Positions 28,181 to 36,533 of a stretch of DNA of 64,000 bases are shown piece after piece (the first letter of the stretch is position 1; each line of letters begins with the position of its first letter). The notes below the pieces were generated by a model. It was not told the DNA's origin. It ran no database searches and worked only from the letters and a program-made list of their open reading frames with translations. A program made the position numbers and the translations under genes. Origin of the DNA: Syntrophales bacterium (GTDB lineage: Bacteria; Desulfobacterota; Syntrophia; Syntrophales; PHBD01). The DNA lies in assembly GCA_035363115.1 (NCBI GenBank), contig DAOSEM010000003.1, forward strand, positions 310,001 to 374,000, written 5' to 3'.

Positions 28181-28308
28181 GGATATGTTTCGCCCCTTGC
28201 TTGAATCCCTGTTGCCGATCGATCCTCTTCGGCAGGAGCCTCTCCTTCGTGCAGTCCGTCACCGGTGTACGCCCCGCGGACAGAATCACGTTTTCAACGG
28301 CCCGTGGG

Positions 28309-28755
28309 CTAACCGGCCAGCCTGGCCTTGACCAGGTCTCCCACCAATTTGCCGTCCGCCTTGCCGGTGATTCGGGGCATCAGGACCTTCATGACCTTGC
28401 CCATATCCTTGACGGACGAAGCCCCCGCTTCACCGACCGCCTTGTCGATTTCCACCTCGAGCTCCTCCCGGGATAGCTGCTGGGGCATGAAGGACTGGAT
28501 GATCGCGAGCTCAGCCTCTTCCTGGGCCACCAAGTCCATCCGTCCGCCCTTGGCAAACTGCTCGATCGAGTCTTTCCTCTGCTTCGCCATTCCGGAGAGA
28601 ACCTGCAGGATCTCGGTTTCGTTCAGTTCACGCCTGAGGTCGATCTCCCGGTTATGCATGGCCGTCTTGATCAGGCGCAGCGCGGAAAGCCGGATCTTGT
28701 CCCTGGCTTTCGCGGCCTCGATCATTCCCTGTTCCACCTGCTTTTTCATTGTCAT
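28309..28755 (-). CDS. yqeY: YqeY/GatB-like helical protein
   Basis: This 148-residue helical protein is related to the tail domain of the GatB amidotransferase subunit. Family segments are ARDKIRLSALRLIKTAMHNR, ELAIIQSFMPQQLS and DMGKVMKVLMPRITGKADG. The ATG at 28755 gives the standard family length; a longer frame to 28803 lacks conservation. The family sits beside rpsU-dnaG-rpoD in many genomes, but no S21 gene is present here. Its role, possibly in tRNA-linked metabolism, is unsettled. Confidence 0.92.
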   Translation of the reverse strand: MTMKKQVEQGMIEAAKARDKIRLSALRLIKTAMHNREIDLRRELNETEILQVLSGMAKQRKDSIEQFAKGGRMDLVAQEEAELAIIQSFMPQQLSREELEVEIDKAVGEAGASSVKDMGKVMKVLMPRITGKADGKLVGDLVKARLAG

Positions 28756-28821
28756 CGCACGCACCTGTTTCTTAAATTTGTTTCCCGTTGCCCCGGTTGT
28801 CAACAGGGGCCGGATGGTTCC

Positions 28822-29166
28822 TTACATATCCTTCATGCGGATCGGTCCGCCTCCTACAACGTGGACATGGAGGTGAAAGATGACCTGTCCGCCTTCCTTA
28901 TTGGTATTGATGACGGTCTTGAAACCCCGCTGGTCGATTCCCTTGAGCCGGGCTACTTCCTGAACCGCATGGATAAGATGCGGGAGCAGCTTTGTGTTTT
29001 CGTCCTTTACGTCGAGGAGGGTGGGAACGTGTTTCTTCGGGACGATCACGACATGAGCCGGGGCTACCGGATGGATGTCGTCGAAGGCGAGGACCCATTC
29101 GTCCTCGTAGACCTTGGTGCAGGGGATCGATCCGGCGATGATTTTGCAGAAAATGCAGTCGTCCAT
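28822..29166 (-). CDS. HIT-family nucleotide phosphohydrolase (HinT-like)
   Basis: This 114-residue histidine-triad protein has CIFCKIIAGSIP at the start (a Cys pair seen in zinc-binding members), PAHVVIVPKKHVPTL, and the catalytic triad in HLHVHVVGGG. HinT-type enzymes cleave purine nucleoside phosphoramidates and AMP-lysine adducts. It lies four bases after hisA and so is translated with the histidine operon. Confidence 0.94.
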   Translation of the reverse strand: MDDCIFCKIIAGSIPCTKVYEDEWVLAFDDIHPVAPAHVVIVPKKHVPTLLDVKDENTKLLPHLIHAVQEVARLKGIDQRGFKTVINTNKEGGQVIFHLHVHVVGGGPIRMKDM

Positions 29167-29170
29167 GGCT

Positions 29171-29926
29171 TCAATCCTCCTTCCTGGCTTCTGCGGCGTT
29201 GGTTTTGAGCGTCTCGGCGATGGCGTCCTCCAGGCGCAGGGCGCCTGTATAAAGTGCCCGGCCCACGATAACCCCCAGGATGCCGGGACCTCCGGATGCC
29301 AGCAGTCGCTGGATGTCCTTCATCCCGGATACGCCCCCGGAGGCGATGACCGGGAGACCCGTCTCATCCGCCAAGGCGCGCGTGGCCTCGACGTTGACTC
29401 CCTGTTCCATGCCGTCCCGGTGAATGTCCGTGTAGACGATGGCATGCAGGGCCTCCTGCCTATACCGGTTCGCCAACTCGACGGCAGGAATGTCCGATTG
29501 TTCCGTCCAGCCTTCGACGGAGACCCGGCCTCCGCGGGCGTCGATCCCCAGGATGATCCGGCCCGGATAGCGCCGGCAGGCTTCCCGGACCAGGGATTCA
29601 TCTTTCAGGAGCGCGCTACCCAGAATGACCCAGGCAACACCGGCCTCGATGTAGGAAACGATGGTTTCCATGCTGCGAATGCCGCCGCCGACCTGAACCG
29701 GAAGCCCGGTGGCTTTGACGACGGCCTCGACGGCTTCACCGTTCCTGGGCTTTCCCGCCAGGGACCCGTCCAGATCGACCATGTGCAGCCGGGAGGCTCC
29801 TCCGTCCTTCCACATCCGGGCCACCTGGGCGGGATCTTCCCCGTACACGGTTACCCGCTGGAAGTCTCCCTGGGCCAGCCGGACGCAGCGGCCGTCTTTC
29901 AGATCAATGGCGGGAATGATGATCAA
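29171..29926 (-). CDS. hisA: ProFAR isomerase HisA
   Basis: HisA isomerises N'-[(5'-phosphoribosyl)formimino]-AICAR ribonucleotide in histidine synthesis. The 251-residue TIM barrel has catalytic Asp8 in IPAIDLKDGRCVRLAQGD and the second Asp in YTDIHRDGMEQGVN. Phosphate-binding loops are QVGGGIRS and ASGGVSG. It is separated from hisB by a lipoprotein gene. The sister enzyme HisF is encoded about 19 kb away. Confidence 0.96.
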   Translation of the reverse strand: MIIIPAIDLKDGRCVRLAQGDFQRVTVYGEDPAQVARMWKDGGASRLHMVDLDGSLAGKPRNGEAVEAVVKATGLPVQVGGGIRSMETIVSYIEAGVAWVILGSALLKDESLVREACRRYPGRIILGIDARGGRVSVEGWTEQSDIPAVELANRYRQEALHAIVYTDIHRDGMEQGVNVEATRALADETGLPVIASGGVSGMKDIQRLLASGGPGILGVIVGRALYTGALRLEDAIAETLKTNAAEARKED

Positions 29927-29986
29927 AATGAAATCTCCCTTCCGGACGCCGGAGCCGATCCCTTATCGCGCCCAACCGCGCCTTGC

Positions 29987-30676
29987 TCAAGGCGTTGCCG
30001 GGAATGTCTTGCACACTTCCTCCATGCCGGCTGCGGTCAGCTCTTCGGCGGTGAGCCACCTCCCCTTTTCCTTGAAGAAGAAGGGAATCTGAAGCATGTC
30101 CTCCATCAGCGACGCCTGGGTCTGGTCGAAGAGGCCGCGCCAGAGAAGGGCGCCGTCACCGGCCCGGTACAGGTGGATGTCGAAGGCGACGGAGGCCGGT
30201 TTCTCGACGGAGTAGGCGAGACCTTTCCGCTCGCGCCAGCGATATATGTAACCCACAACGATGCCGTCAACTTCCAGGTCGCTGCCCATCTTGCGAAGGA
30301 TCTCGGCGGCTTTCATTGTGAAAGAACCGGACGATGCGCTCTGGTAAGCGGCACCCGCCCGATCCGGATATACGATCTGGATTCTGCCCAGGGCTTTCTG
30401 GCGGTCGAGGAAAATCCGTTCTGTGATTCGTTCCGGTGAGTCTTCCGGCCGGTCGGCTCCCATGTCTCCCAGGATGACCGGCTCTCTTGCCACCCGGACT
30501 GCCACTTCCGACGGAGAGGCCTTCTGGAACGGCAGCACGGCGATCCGGTGGACGGTGATCTCCCCTCCCGCTGCCGGGACGGAGGTCCGGGAAGAGGCGC
30601 AGCCGGCGATCACTAGTACCGGGATAATCGCGATCAGGATACGGGCAAACCGCTCCGCGATGGTTGATCTGTGCAA
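29987..30676 (-). CDS. Putative lipoprotein inside the histidine operon
   Basis: This 229-residue protein has an N-terminal signal ending in the lipobox VIAGC (about residues 22-26), so it is likely lipid-anchored. The mature part contains VHRIAVLPFQKAS, DLEVDGIVVGYIYRWRERKG and VAFDIHLYRAGDGALLWRGLFDQTQASL. These resemble periplasmic proteins that collect in envelope-assembly loci and share an anticodon-type or TolB-N-like fold (weak). A TGG-rich motif in LWRGLFDQTQ is common in such lipoproteins. It lies between hisB and hisA with an AAGGAGGTGACC site. Function is unknown and unrelated to histidine in any obvious way. Confidence 0.8.
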   Translation of the reverse strand: MHRSTIAERFARILIAIIPVLVIAGCASSRTSVPAAGGEITVHRIAVLPFQKASPSEVAVRVAREPVILGDMGADRPEDSPERITERIFLDRQKALGRIQIVYPDRAGAAYQSASSGSFTMKAAEILRKMGSDLEVDGIVVGYIYRWRERKGLAYSVEKPASVAFDIHLYRAGDGALLWRGLFDQTQASLMEDMLQIPFFFKEKGRWLTAEELTAAGMEEVCKTFPATP

Positions 30677-30721
30677 AAGGTCACCTCCTTACGGACGGGC
30701 AAGTCCGACGGTCGGGACCGG

Positions 30722-31309
30722 TCAGAGGCTGCCCTTTGTGGACGGAATCCCTTGGATCCGTTCGTTGGGGGTAACGGCCTTTCTCAGGGCACGGGCGAAC
30801 GCCTTGAAGATCGCCTCGGCCATATGGTGGCTGTTTCCGCCGTGGATAATCTGGATGTGAAGCGTCGTTCCGCTGTGGTCTGCAAACGCCTTGAAGAATT
30901 CGCGGAGGAGCGAGGGATCGAAATCCCCGATCCGGCCGTCTCCGAAATCGGCTTCGAAAACCAGGAAGGGCCGGCCCGACAGGTCCATCACGACCCTGCA
31001 CAGGCTCTCATCCATGGGCACGGTGGCCTCGCCGAAGCGTTCCAGGCCGCGCTTATTTCCAAGGGACTGCTTCAGGGCCTCTCCCATGCAAATGCCGAGA
31101 TCTTCCACGAGGTGATGGTCGTCGACTTCGCGGTCCCCTTTTCCCCGTATGGTCAGGTCGAACAGGCCGTGCCGGCTGAAAAGGTTCAGCATATGGTCCA
31201 GAAAAGGGATGGAGGTGGAGAGAGTCCCTTCCCCCGATCCATCCAGCCCCAGTTCCAGGGCGATGTCGGTCTCCGTGGTTTTCCGCTTGATCTTCGCCTT
31301 CCTCGCCAT
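30722..31309 (-). CDS. hisB: Imidazoleglycerol-phosphate dehydratase HisB
   Basis: This Mn-dependent enzyme removes water from imidazoleglycerol phosphate. The 195-residue monofunctional form has IPFLDHMLNLFSRHG, DDHHLVEDLGICMGEAL and IIHGGNSHHMAEAIFKAFAR, which hold the His/Glu metal ligands. The phosphatase domain of enterobacterial HisB is absent, as in most bacteria. It lies 15 bases after hisG. Confidence 0.97.
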   Translation of the reverse strand: MARKAKIKRKTTETDIALELGLDGSGEGTLSTSIPFLDHMLNLFSRHGLFDLTIRGKGDREVDDHHLVEDLGICMGEALKQSLGNKRGLERFGEATVPMDESLCRVVMDLSGRPFLVFEADFGDGRIGDFDPSLLREFFKAFADHSGTTLHIQIIHGGNSHHMAEAIFKAFARALRKAVTPNERIQGIPSTKGSL

Positions 31310-31324
31310 GGGAATCCCTTCCGG

Positions 31325-32197
31325 TCAGATGACCTTGTTGAGAGAATATTCGATGATTCCCTCCGCCCCGGCTTCCTTGAGAAGCGGAATCAGGTCCCGG
31401 ACGATGCCCGCGTCCACGATCGTTTCCACGGCATGCCATTCTTCGGAAAACAGGCTCGAAATGGTGGGAGCCTTTAGGGACGGGAGGAGAAGGATCACCC
31501 GTCCCAGGTTTTCTTTTGATACGTTCAGCTTGATGCCCACCTTTCCCATGGCCAGCAGCGATCCAACGAGAAGCGTCCGGATCTGTTCGATTTTCTGTCG
31601 CTTCCATGAATCCTCGAAGGCATCCCGATTGGCCACAAGCTGCGTATTGGTTCTCATCATTTCCTCGACGATACGCAGTTTGTTGGCCCGCAGGGTGGAA
31701 CCCGTCTCCGTCACCTCCACGATGGCGTCCACGAGACCGTCAGCCACCTTGGCCTCTGTGGCACCCCAGGAGAATTCGACATGGACGCGGATGTTCCGTT
31801 CCTGGAAATATTTCTTTGTGAAGTTCACCAACTCGGTTGAGATGCGTTTTCCCTCCAGATCCTCGATGGAGCGAATGGGCGAATCCTCCCGGACGACCAG
31901 CACCCAGCGGGCCTGGCGTGCGGATACCTTTGAATAGACAAGGTTTTCAACGACAACAACATCCGACTCGTTTTCGAGGATCCAGTCCCGACCCGTGAGG
32001 CCGAGATCGAGAACCCCGCTTTCAATGTAACGGGACATCTCCTGCGCCCGGACCAGGGAGCAGGAAATCTCGTCGTCATCGATATCGGGGAAATAACTGC
32101 GGCCGTCGTAGGTGATCCGCCAGCCCGCCTTCCGGAACAGGTCGACTGTGCTTGCCTCCAGGCTTCCCTTCGGGATCCCGAGCTTCAGCGTCCTCAT
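31325..32197 (-). CDS. hisG: ATP phosphoribosyltransferase HisG, long form
   Basis: This is the committed step of histidine synthesis, coupling ATP and PRPP. The 290-residue protein starts MRTLKLGIPKGSLEASTV and contains the PRPP-site region IVEVTETGSTLRANKL. A C-terminal domain of about 75 residues marks the long form, which is self-sufficient and inhibited by histidine. No hisZ is needed or seen. It overlaps hisI by four bases. Confidence 0.96.
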   Translation of the reverse strand: MRTLKLGIPKGSLEASTVDLFRKAGWRITYDGRSYFPDIDDDEISCSLVRAQEMSRYIESGVLDLGLTGRDWILENESDVVVVENLVYSKVSARQARWVLVVREDSPIRSIEDLEGKRISTELVNFTKKYFQERNIRVHVEFSWGATEAKVADGLVDAIVEVTETGSTLRANKLRIVEEMMRTNTQLVANRDAFEDSWKRQKIEQIRTLLVGSLLAMGKVGIKLNVSKENLGRVILLLPSLKAPTISSLFSEEWHAVETIVDAGIVRDLIPLLKEAGAEGIIEYSLNKVI

Positions 32198-32586
32198 CGG
32201 TAGACCTCTTCCGGGTTGAACACGCGCTCACCTACGATTTCCTCGCCGTCGGGGAAGACGCGGCGGTAGAAACAGGAGCGGTATCCCGTGTGGCAGGCCG
32301 CTCCTCCCACCTGGTCGACCTTCAGGAGGACCGTGTCGCTGTCGCAGTCGATATAGACGGCATGCACTTTCTGCGTGTTGCCGGACGTTTCGCCTTTCAC
32401 CCACAGGGAGTTCCGCGACCGGCTCCAGTAGGTGGCAATGCCCGTCTCCAGGGTTTTCTGCCAGGCCAGGCGATTCATGTAGGCCATCATCAGGACTTCA
32501 CCGGTGGACGCATCCTGGACCACCGCCGGGACCAATCCTTGCCCTTTGTCAAAATCAGGTTCCGTCACCAGGGACCTCCAAGCCAT
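32194..32586 (-). CDS. hisI: Phosphoribosyl-AMP cyclohydrolase HisI
   Basis: This Zn/Mg enzyme opens the adenine ring of phosphoribosyl-AMP. The 130-residue protein has VLMMAYMNRLAWQKTLETG, YWSRSRNSLWVKGETSGN (catalytic), IDCDSDTVLLKV and GAACHTGYRSCFYR. It is the cyclohydrolase alone; the HisE pyrophosphohydrolase is not fused. The start MAWRSLVTEPDF gives the standard length, although the ribosome site is weak and a start at 32643 is open. It is the first gene of the hisI-G-B-A group. Confidence 0.94.
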   Translation of the reverse strand: MAWRSLVTEPDFDKGQGLVPAVVQDASTGEVLMMAYMNRLAWQKTLETGIATYWSRSRNSLWVKGETSGNTQKVHAVYIDCDSDTVLLKVDQVGGAACHTGYRSCFYRRVFPDGEEIVGERVFNPEEVYR

Positions 32587-32710
32587 CCGGGAGCATGTTT
32601 CAATAAAGTATTTACACCTAATCGAATCGTTTCCGTTCGGCAAGCATTTTTTTATTCATTGGATATCGACAGGAAGGCAGAGATGCACGACCCCGTCATC
32701 CAGTTTTTTC

Positions 32711-32739
32711 TTTACAAAGAATCACCGTTTATGTATGAC
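32711..32739 (+). promoter_or_regulatory. Candidate sigma-70 promoter for the DksA/TraR-type gene
   Basis: TTTACA, a 17-base spacer and TATGAC lie about 40 bases before the start codon, in the AT-rich gap between divergent hisI and this gene. Confidence 0.45.
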
Positions 32740-32779
32740 GAATTCCCCTTTTGGGTTCCATTAGCGTGAGGTGTTGCCA

Positions 32780-33151
32780 ATGTCTTCCCTGAAGCCGGAT
32801 AAACTGTTATATTTCAGGAACTTGTTGATATCGAAAATCAACGAGCTTCTCAATGAAGCGGAAAAAACCGTTTCTGAAATGACCGACGGCAAGGAAAACT
32901 ATCCAGATCCCACAGACCGGGCTTCCCTGGAAGCGGACCGGAATTTTGAGTTGCGAATCCGGGACCGGGAGCGGAAGCTCATCGCCAAGATGCAGGAAGC
33001 CATCAAGCGGATCGATGATGGCACGTACGGCATCTGCGAGATGTGTGGCAATCCCATCTCCGAAAAACGCCTCCAGGCCAGGCCGGTCACGACCTCCTGC
33101 ATCGACTGCAAGACGAAGCAGGAACGTCTCGAAAAGCTCAAGGGCGAGTAG
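32780..33151 (+). CDS. DksA/TraR-type C4 zinc-finger protein
   Basis: This 123-residue protein has an N-terminal helical hairpin (to about residue 80, rich in acidic and basic residues) and a C-terminal zinc finger, CEMCGNPISEKRLQARP and CIDC. DksA-type proteins enter the RNA polymerase secondary channel and work with ppGpp. The coiled-coil tip region DPTDRASLEADRNFEL carries the Asp residues typical of DksA. The ATG at 32780 is preferred over a GTG nine bases upstream because AGGTGTTGCCA fits it. A (p)ppGpp-hydrolase-like HD gene is at 47 kb. Confidence 0.93.
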   Translation: MSSLKPDKLLYFRNLLISKINELLNEAEKTVSEMTDGKENYPDPTDRASLEADRNFELRIRDRERKLIAKMQEAIKRIDDGTYGICEMCGNPISEKRLQARPVTTSCIDCKTKQERLEKLKGE

Positions 33152-33308
33152 CGTCCGTCTTCAGGCTCGATCGATAGCCGGGCGGCGGAACGGCCTGGAC
33201 GATCCGGTATTGTGATGCGGCGGCTTCAGAACGGAGCCTTCGAGCCGTTTCCCTCCCTCCGATCCTGTCCTTGAAATCCTTCTGGGATTTCATCTCCGGG
33301 AATGAATC

Positions 33309-35729
33309 ATGTCCTTTGTTCAGGTGGCACTCAACGTTCCGGCACGGCAGACGTTTACGTACCGGGTGCCGGAGGGAATGGACCCCTTCGCCGCCGTGGG
33401 CAAGCGCGTTCTGGTCCCCCTGGGCCGCAGAAGGCTGACGGGATACATCGTCGGGATCCTGACGGCACCTGATTGCGACTCCGTCCGGGATGTCCTTGAG
33501 ATCCTTGATGAGGACCCTCTCTTCTCCCGGGAGGATTTCCTGTTCTATGCCTGGGTTGCCGATTATTACTTGTATCCCGTCGGAAGAGCACTGGGAGAGA
33601 TTCTTCCCGGCAGCATTCCCGCGCGGGACCGCACCCGGGTGACCCTCACCCGCGGATTTTCCCCGGCAGATACCGGAACCATCTCCCCCCAGGAAGAGCA
33701 AATCCTGCAGATCCTCCGGGAATCTCCCCGTGGGCTGAGCGTACAGCGGCTGAAGGAGATGGTGAAGATCCGGGAGATTGCGAAGCTCCTGGAAGAGATG
33801 GAAGATCAAGGGTGGATCCGTCTCTCCGAGGGTGCCCGCGGGCCGGCCATCCGACATCGCACGGAACGGGTGTTGTCCCTGGCGTCGGGAAGCCTGGAAG
33901 GGCTGTCGCCGCGACAGGAGGAGGCCGTCCGGATTCTCCGGGGGCTCGGCGCCGTGCCTGCCGCCGAATTCTCCCGGATTCTCCCGGGAAGCGGGACCGT
34001 CCTCGCCGGCCTGAAAAAGAAGGGGATCGTCCTTGTCGAGGAGAGGCCGCTTGTCCACCTGCCTGGTCTGATTCCCCTTATCGAGGGGCCTCGGATCGAT
34101 CTCTCGCTCAGCCCGGATCAGGCCTCCGCCCTGGAGACCGTGCGCTCGGACCTTGCCGGGAACTCAGCATCCGTTGTCCTGCTTCACGGGGTGACCGGCA
34201 GCGGAAAGACGGAAGTGTATCTCCGGGCCGCCGCCGAGGTGCTTGAGAGGGGGGGGAGCGTCCTTTTCCTGGTGCCGGAGATCGCCCTGACTCCACAGCT
34301 TTTGAACCGGGTGGCATCCTTCTTCGATGCGGGCCGGATCGCCGTTCTCCACAGCGGAGTCTCGCGGGCCGACCGTTATTCCCAATGGCGGCGCATCCAG
34401 CGGGGAGACGTGGACGTCGTCGTGGGTGCCCGCTCGGCCCTCTTTGCACCCCTGAAAAACCTGAAGCTCATCATCGTGGACGAGGAGCACGATCCCTCTT
34501 ATAAGCAGGACGAGCGGTTGTGCTACTCCGCCCGGGACATGGCCGTCGTCCGGGGGAAGGTGGCCGCCGCCACGGTGATCCTGGGATCTGCGACTCCTTC
34601 CATCCAGACGTATTTCAATGCCGAATCGGGACGATACCTGCGCCGGACCCTGCCCCTCCGGGTGGAGGACCGGGATCTGCCAACCGTGGAGATTGTGGAC
34701 ATGAGGGTGGAAGGATTGAGGGCCGGCGAATTGCCGATTCTCTCCTATACACTTCAGGAAGCATTGCGGGACAACCTCACCACCCGGGGACAGACCCTCC
34801 TCTTCCTGAACAGGCGGGGTTTCCACACGCACCTGTTTTGTGCCTCCTGCGGCCACGTCTTTGCCTGCAGGAACTGCAGCCTTTCACTGATCTCGCATGC
34901 TCGGGCAAATGTTCTCCGCTGTCATGCCTGCGATTTCACCATGCCTTCGCCCGCCGCCTGTCCCGCCTGCGGCAGTCCCGGCCTCGTTCGCCACGGTCTT
35001 GGAACGGAGCGGGTCGAGGGGGCCGTCCGGACCCTGTTCCCGCAGGCGCGGGTGGGGCGCATGGACAGCGACACAACGTCACGGAAGGGCGCTTCCGCCG
35101 ATATCCTGCGGCGGCTCCTGCGAGGAGAGATCGACATTCTCGTGGGAACCCAGATGATCACCAAGGGCCATGACATCCCGGGCATTACCCTCGTGGGGGT
35201 TGTCTCCGCCGATACGAGTCTGCACACGGCCGATTTCCGGGCCGCCGAGCGGACCTTTCAGCTCCTCACGCAGGTGTCCGGGCGCAGCGGCCGCGGAGAA
35301 AAGCCGGGCCGGGTGGTCATTCAGACCTACAACCCGGGACATTACGCGGTCCGGCATGCCCGCAGTCACGATTTTGAAGCCTTTTACCGCGAGGAGATCC
35401 CCCAGCGGCAATCCCTGTCCTATCCGCCTTTTTCCCGGCTGGCCCAGGTGAGGCTCTCGGGACTGGATCCGCAGAGGACCCGGGCGGAAGCCGGGGCGGC
35501 GGCCTCCTTTGCATACCGTTTCACGGCCGGACAGGGCCTGTCGGGAAGGGTTGAAATCCTGGGACCCGCGGAGGCTCCCGTAGCCCGGGTCAGGAACCGG
35601 CACCGTTGGCAGATCCTGCTGAAGGGGAAGGACAGCCGGGCCGTCCATGCCGTCGCGGAGGCGCTGCTGGCCCGTCGGTTCAAGGGTGTGGAATTGAAAA
35701 TAGACGTGGATCCGATGGATTTCCTGTAA
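33309..35729 (+). CDS. priA: Primosomal protein N' (PriA helicase)
   Basis: PriA restarts stalled replication forks. The 806-residue protein has the N-terminal 3'-DNA-binding domain (VQVALNVPARQTFTYRVPEG) and superfamily 2 helicase motifs GVTGSGKTEVYL (Walker A) and IVDEEHD. The zinc-binding insertion has Cys clusters CASCGHVFACRNC and CHACDF..CPACGSPG. Motif VI is in LTQVSGRSGRGEKPG. Length is slightly above the usual 730-800. The 150 bases before it show no strong signal. Confidence 0.96.
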   Translation: MSFVQVALNVPARQTFTYRVPEGMDPFAAVGKRVLVPLGRRRLTGYIVGILTAPDCDSVRDVLEILDEDPLFSREDFLFYAWVADYYLYPVGRALGEILPGSIPARDRTRVTLTRGFSPADTGTISPQEEQILQILRESPRGLSVQRLKEMVKIREIAKLLEEMEDQGWIRLSEGARGPAIRHRTERVLSLASGSLEGLSPRQEEAVRILRGLGAVPAAEFSRILPGSGTVLAGLKKKGIVLVEERPLVHLPGLIPLIEGPRIDLSLSPDQASALETVRSDLAGNSASVVLLHGVTGSGKTEVYLRAAAEVLERGGSVLFLVPEIALTPQLLNRVASFFDAGRIAVLHSGVSRADRYSQWRRIQRGDVDVVVGARSALFAPLKNLKLIIVDEEHDPSYKQDERLCYSARDMAVVRGKVAAATVILGSATPSIQTYFNAESGRYLRRTLPLRVEDRDLPTVEIVDMRVEGLRAGELPILSYTLQEALRDNLTTRGQTLLFLNRRGFHTHLFCASCGHVFACRNCSLSLISHARANVLRCHACDFTMPSPAACPACGSPGLVRHGLGTERVEGAVRTLFPQARVGRMDSDTTSRKGASADILRRLLRGEIDILVGTQMITKGHDIPGITLVGVVSADTSLHTADFRAAERTFQLLTQVSGRSGRGEKPGRVVIQTYNPGHYAVRHARSHDFEAFYREEIPQRQSLSYPPFSRLAQVRLSGLDPQRTRAEAGAAASFAYRFTAGQGLSGRVEILGPAEAPVARVRNRHRWQILLKGKDSRAVHAVAEALLARRFKGVELKIDVDPMDFL

Positions 35730-35847
35730 CTACGGATTCCGGTTTCTTCTTGACCGTCGTGGCCCGAGCAAGTAGGCTGATTCTGCCGGCCGCGCGCCAT
35801 GCAGACCGAGGTGGGGCCGAAGCCTGCAGAGGGGAGGAAAAGACCTG

Positions 35848-36498
35848 ATGAAGGGTTCCGGGCGATGGGTCCTTGCCGCCGCGATCGTCATGTTCCTGGC
35901 CGGTGCAGCCGGGGCCGAGGAGAAAAAGTCGATATCCCTGCTCAAGCCCCAGATGGACAGCGGACGGCTCCTCATGCACGTCCTGAAGGAGCGCAAATCT
36001 TCCCGGTCTTTCAGCAAGGCAAAACTTCCCATCCGCGTTCTTTCCGGACTCCTGTGGGCCGCCAACGGCGTCAACCGTCCGGGTACGGACGGCAGAACGG
36101 TCCCGTCGGCCAGAAACATGCAGGAAGTGGACGTCTACGTGGCGCTTCCCAAGGGGGTTTACCTGTATGACGGGAAGAACCATATCCTGAACCTCGTGTC
36201 GGAACGGGACATCCGGGCTCTCACGGGTACGCAGCCGTATGTCAGGGATGCCGCCCTAAACCTCGTCTTTGTGTCCGACGGCCGGAGAATGGAAGGCGTG
36301 GCACCGGAGGAACGCGATCTGCTCTCTTCCGTAACAGCCGGCGCCATGGCCGAGAACGTCTATCTGTATTGCGCTTCCGAGGGACTGGCCACGGTCGTCC
36401 GGGCCTCCATCGATCGCTCCACCCTGGCCGCGGCCATGGGGTTGCGACCAGAACAGAAGATCCTGCTTGCCCAGTCCGTCGGATATCCCCGGAAATGA
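35848..36498 (+). CDS. Exported nitroreductase/SagB-type oxidoreductase
   Basis: This 216-residue nitroreductase-fold protein starts with a clear Sec signal peptide (MKGSGRWVLAAAIVMFLAGAAGAEE). The FMN-site signature is KERKSSRSFSKAKLP. Then come SGLLWAANGVNRP, VPSARNMQEVDVYVALPKGVY (SagB/ThcOx-like) and AMAENVYLYCASEGLATVV. Most family members are cytosolic, so export is unusual: FMN would have to bind outside or be loaded differently, and there is no Tat motif. It precedes an exported HExxH protein by 35 bases. Substrate is unknown. GAGGGGAGGAAAAGACCTG gives the ribosome site. Confidence 0.87.
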   Translation: MKGSGRWVLAAAIVMFLAGAAGAEEKKSISLLKPQMDSGRLLMHVLKERKSSRSFSKAKLPIRVLSGLLWAANGVNRPGTDGRTVPSARNMQEVDVYVALPKGVYLYDGKNHILNLVSERDIRALTGTQPYVRDAALNLVFVSDGRRMEGVAPEERDLLSSVTAGAMAENVYLYCASEGLATVVRASIDRSTLAAAMGLRPEQKILLAQSVGYPRK

Positions 36499-36533
36499 CC
36501 CTCCATCCTCCGGCGACCCGGGAGCGCCCTGGC

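Noticed and set aside
28181..28308. Missing rpsU (S21) in the dnaG-rpoD operon
   Set aside because: The gap is too short for S21 and no S21-like frame occurs. Operons lacking rpsU are common, so this is noted but not a finding.
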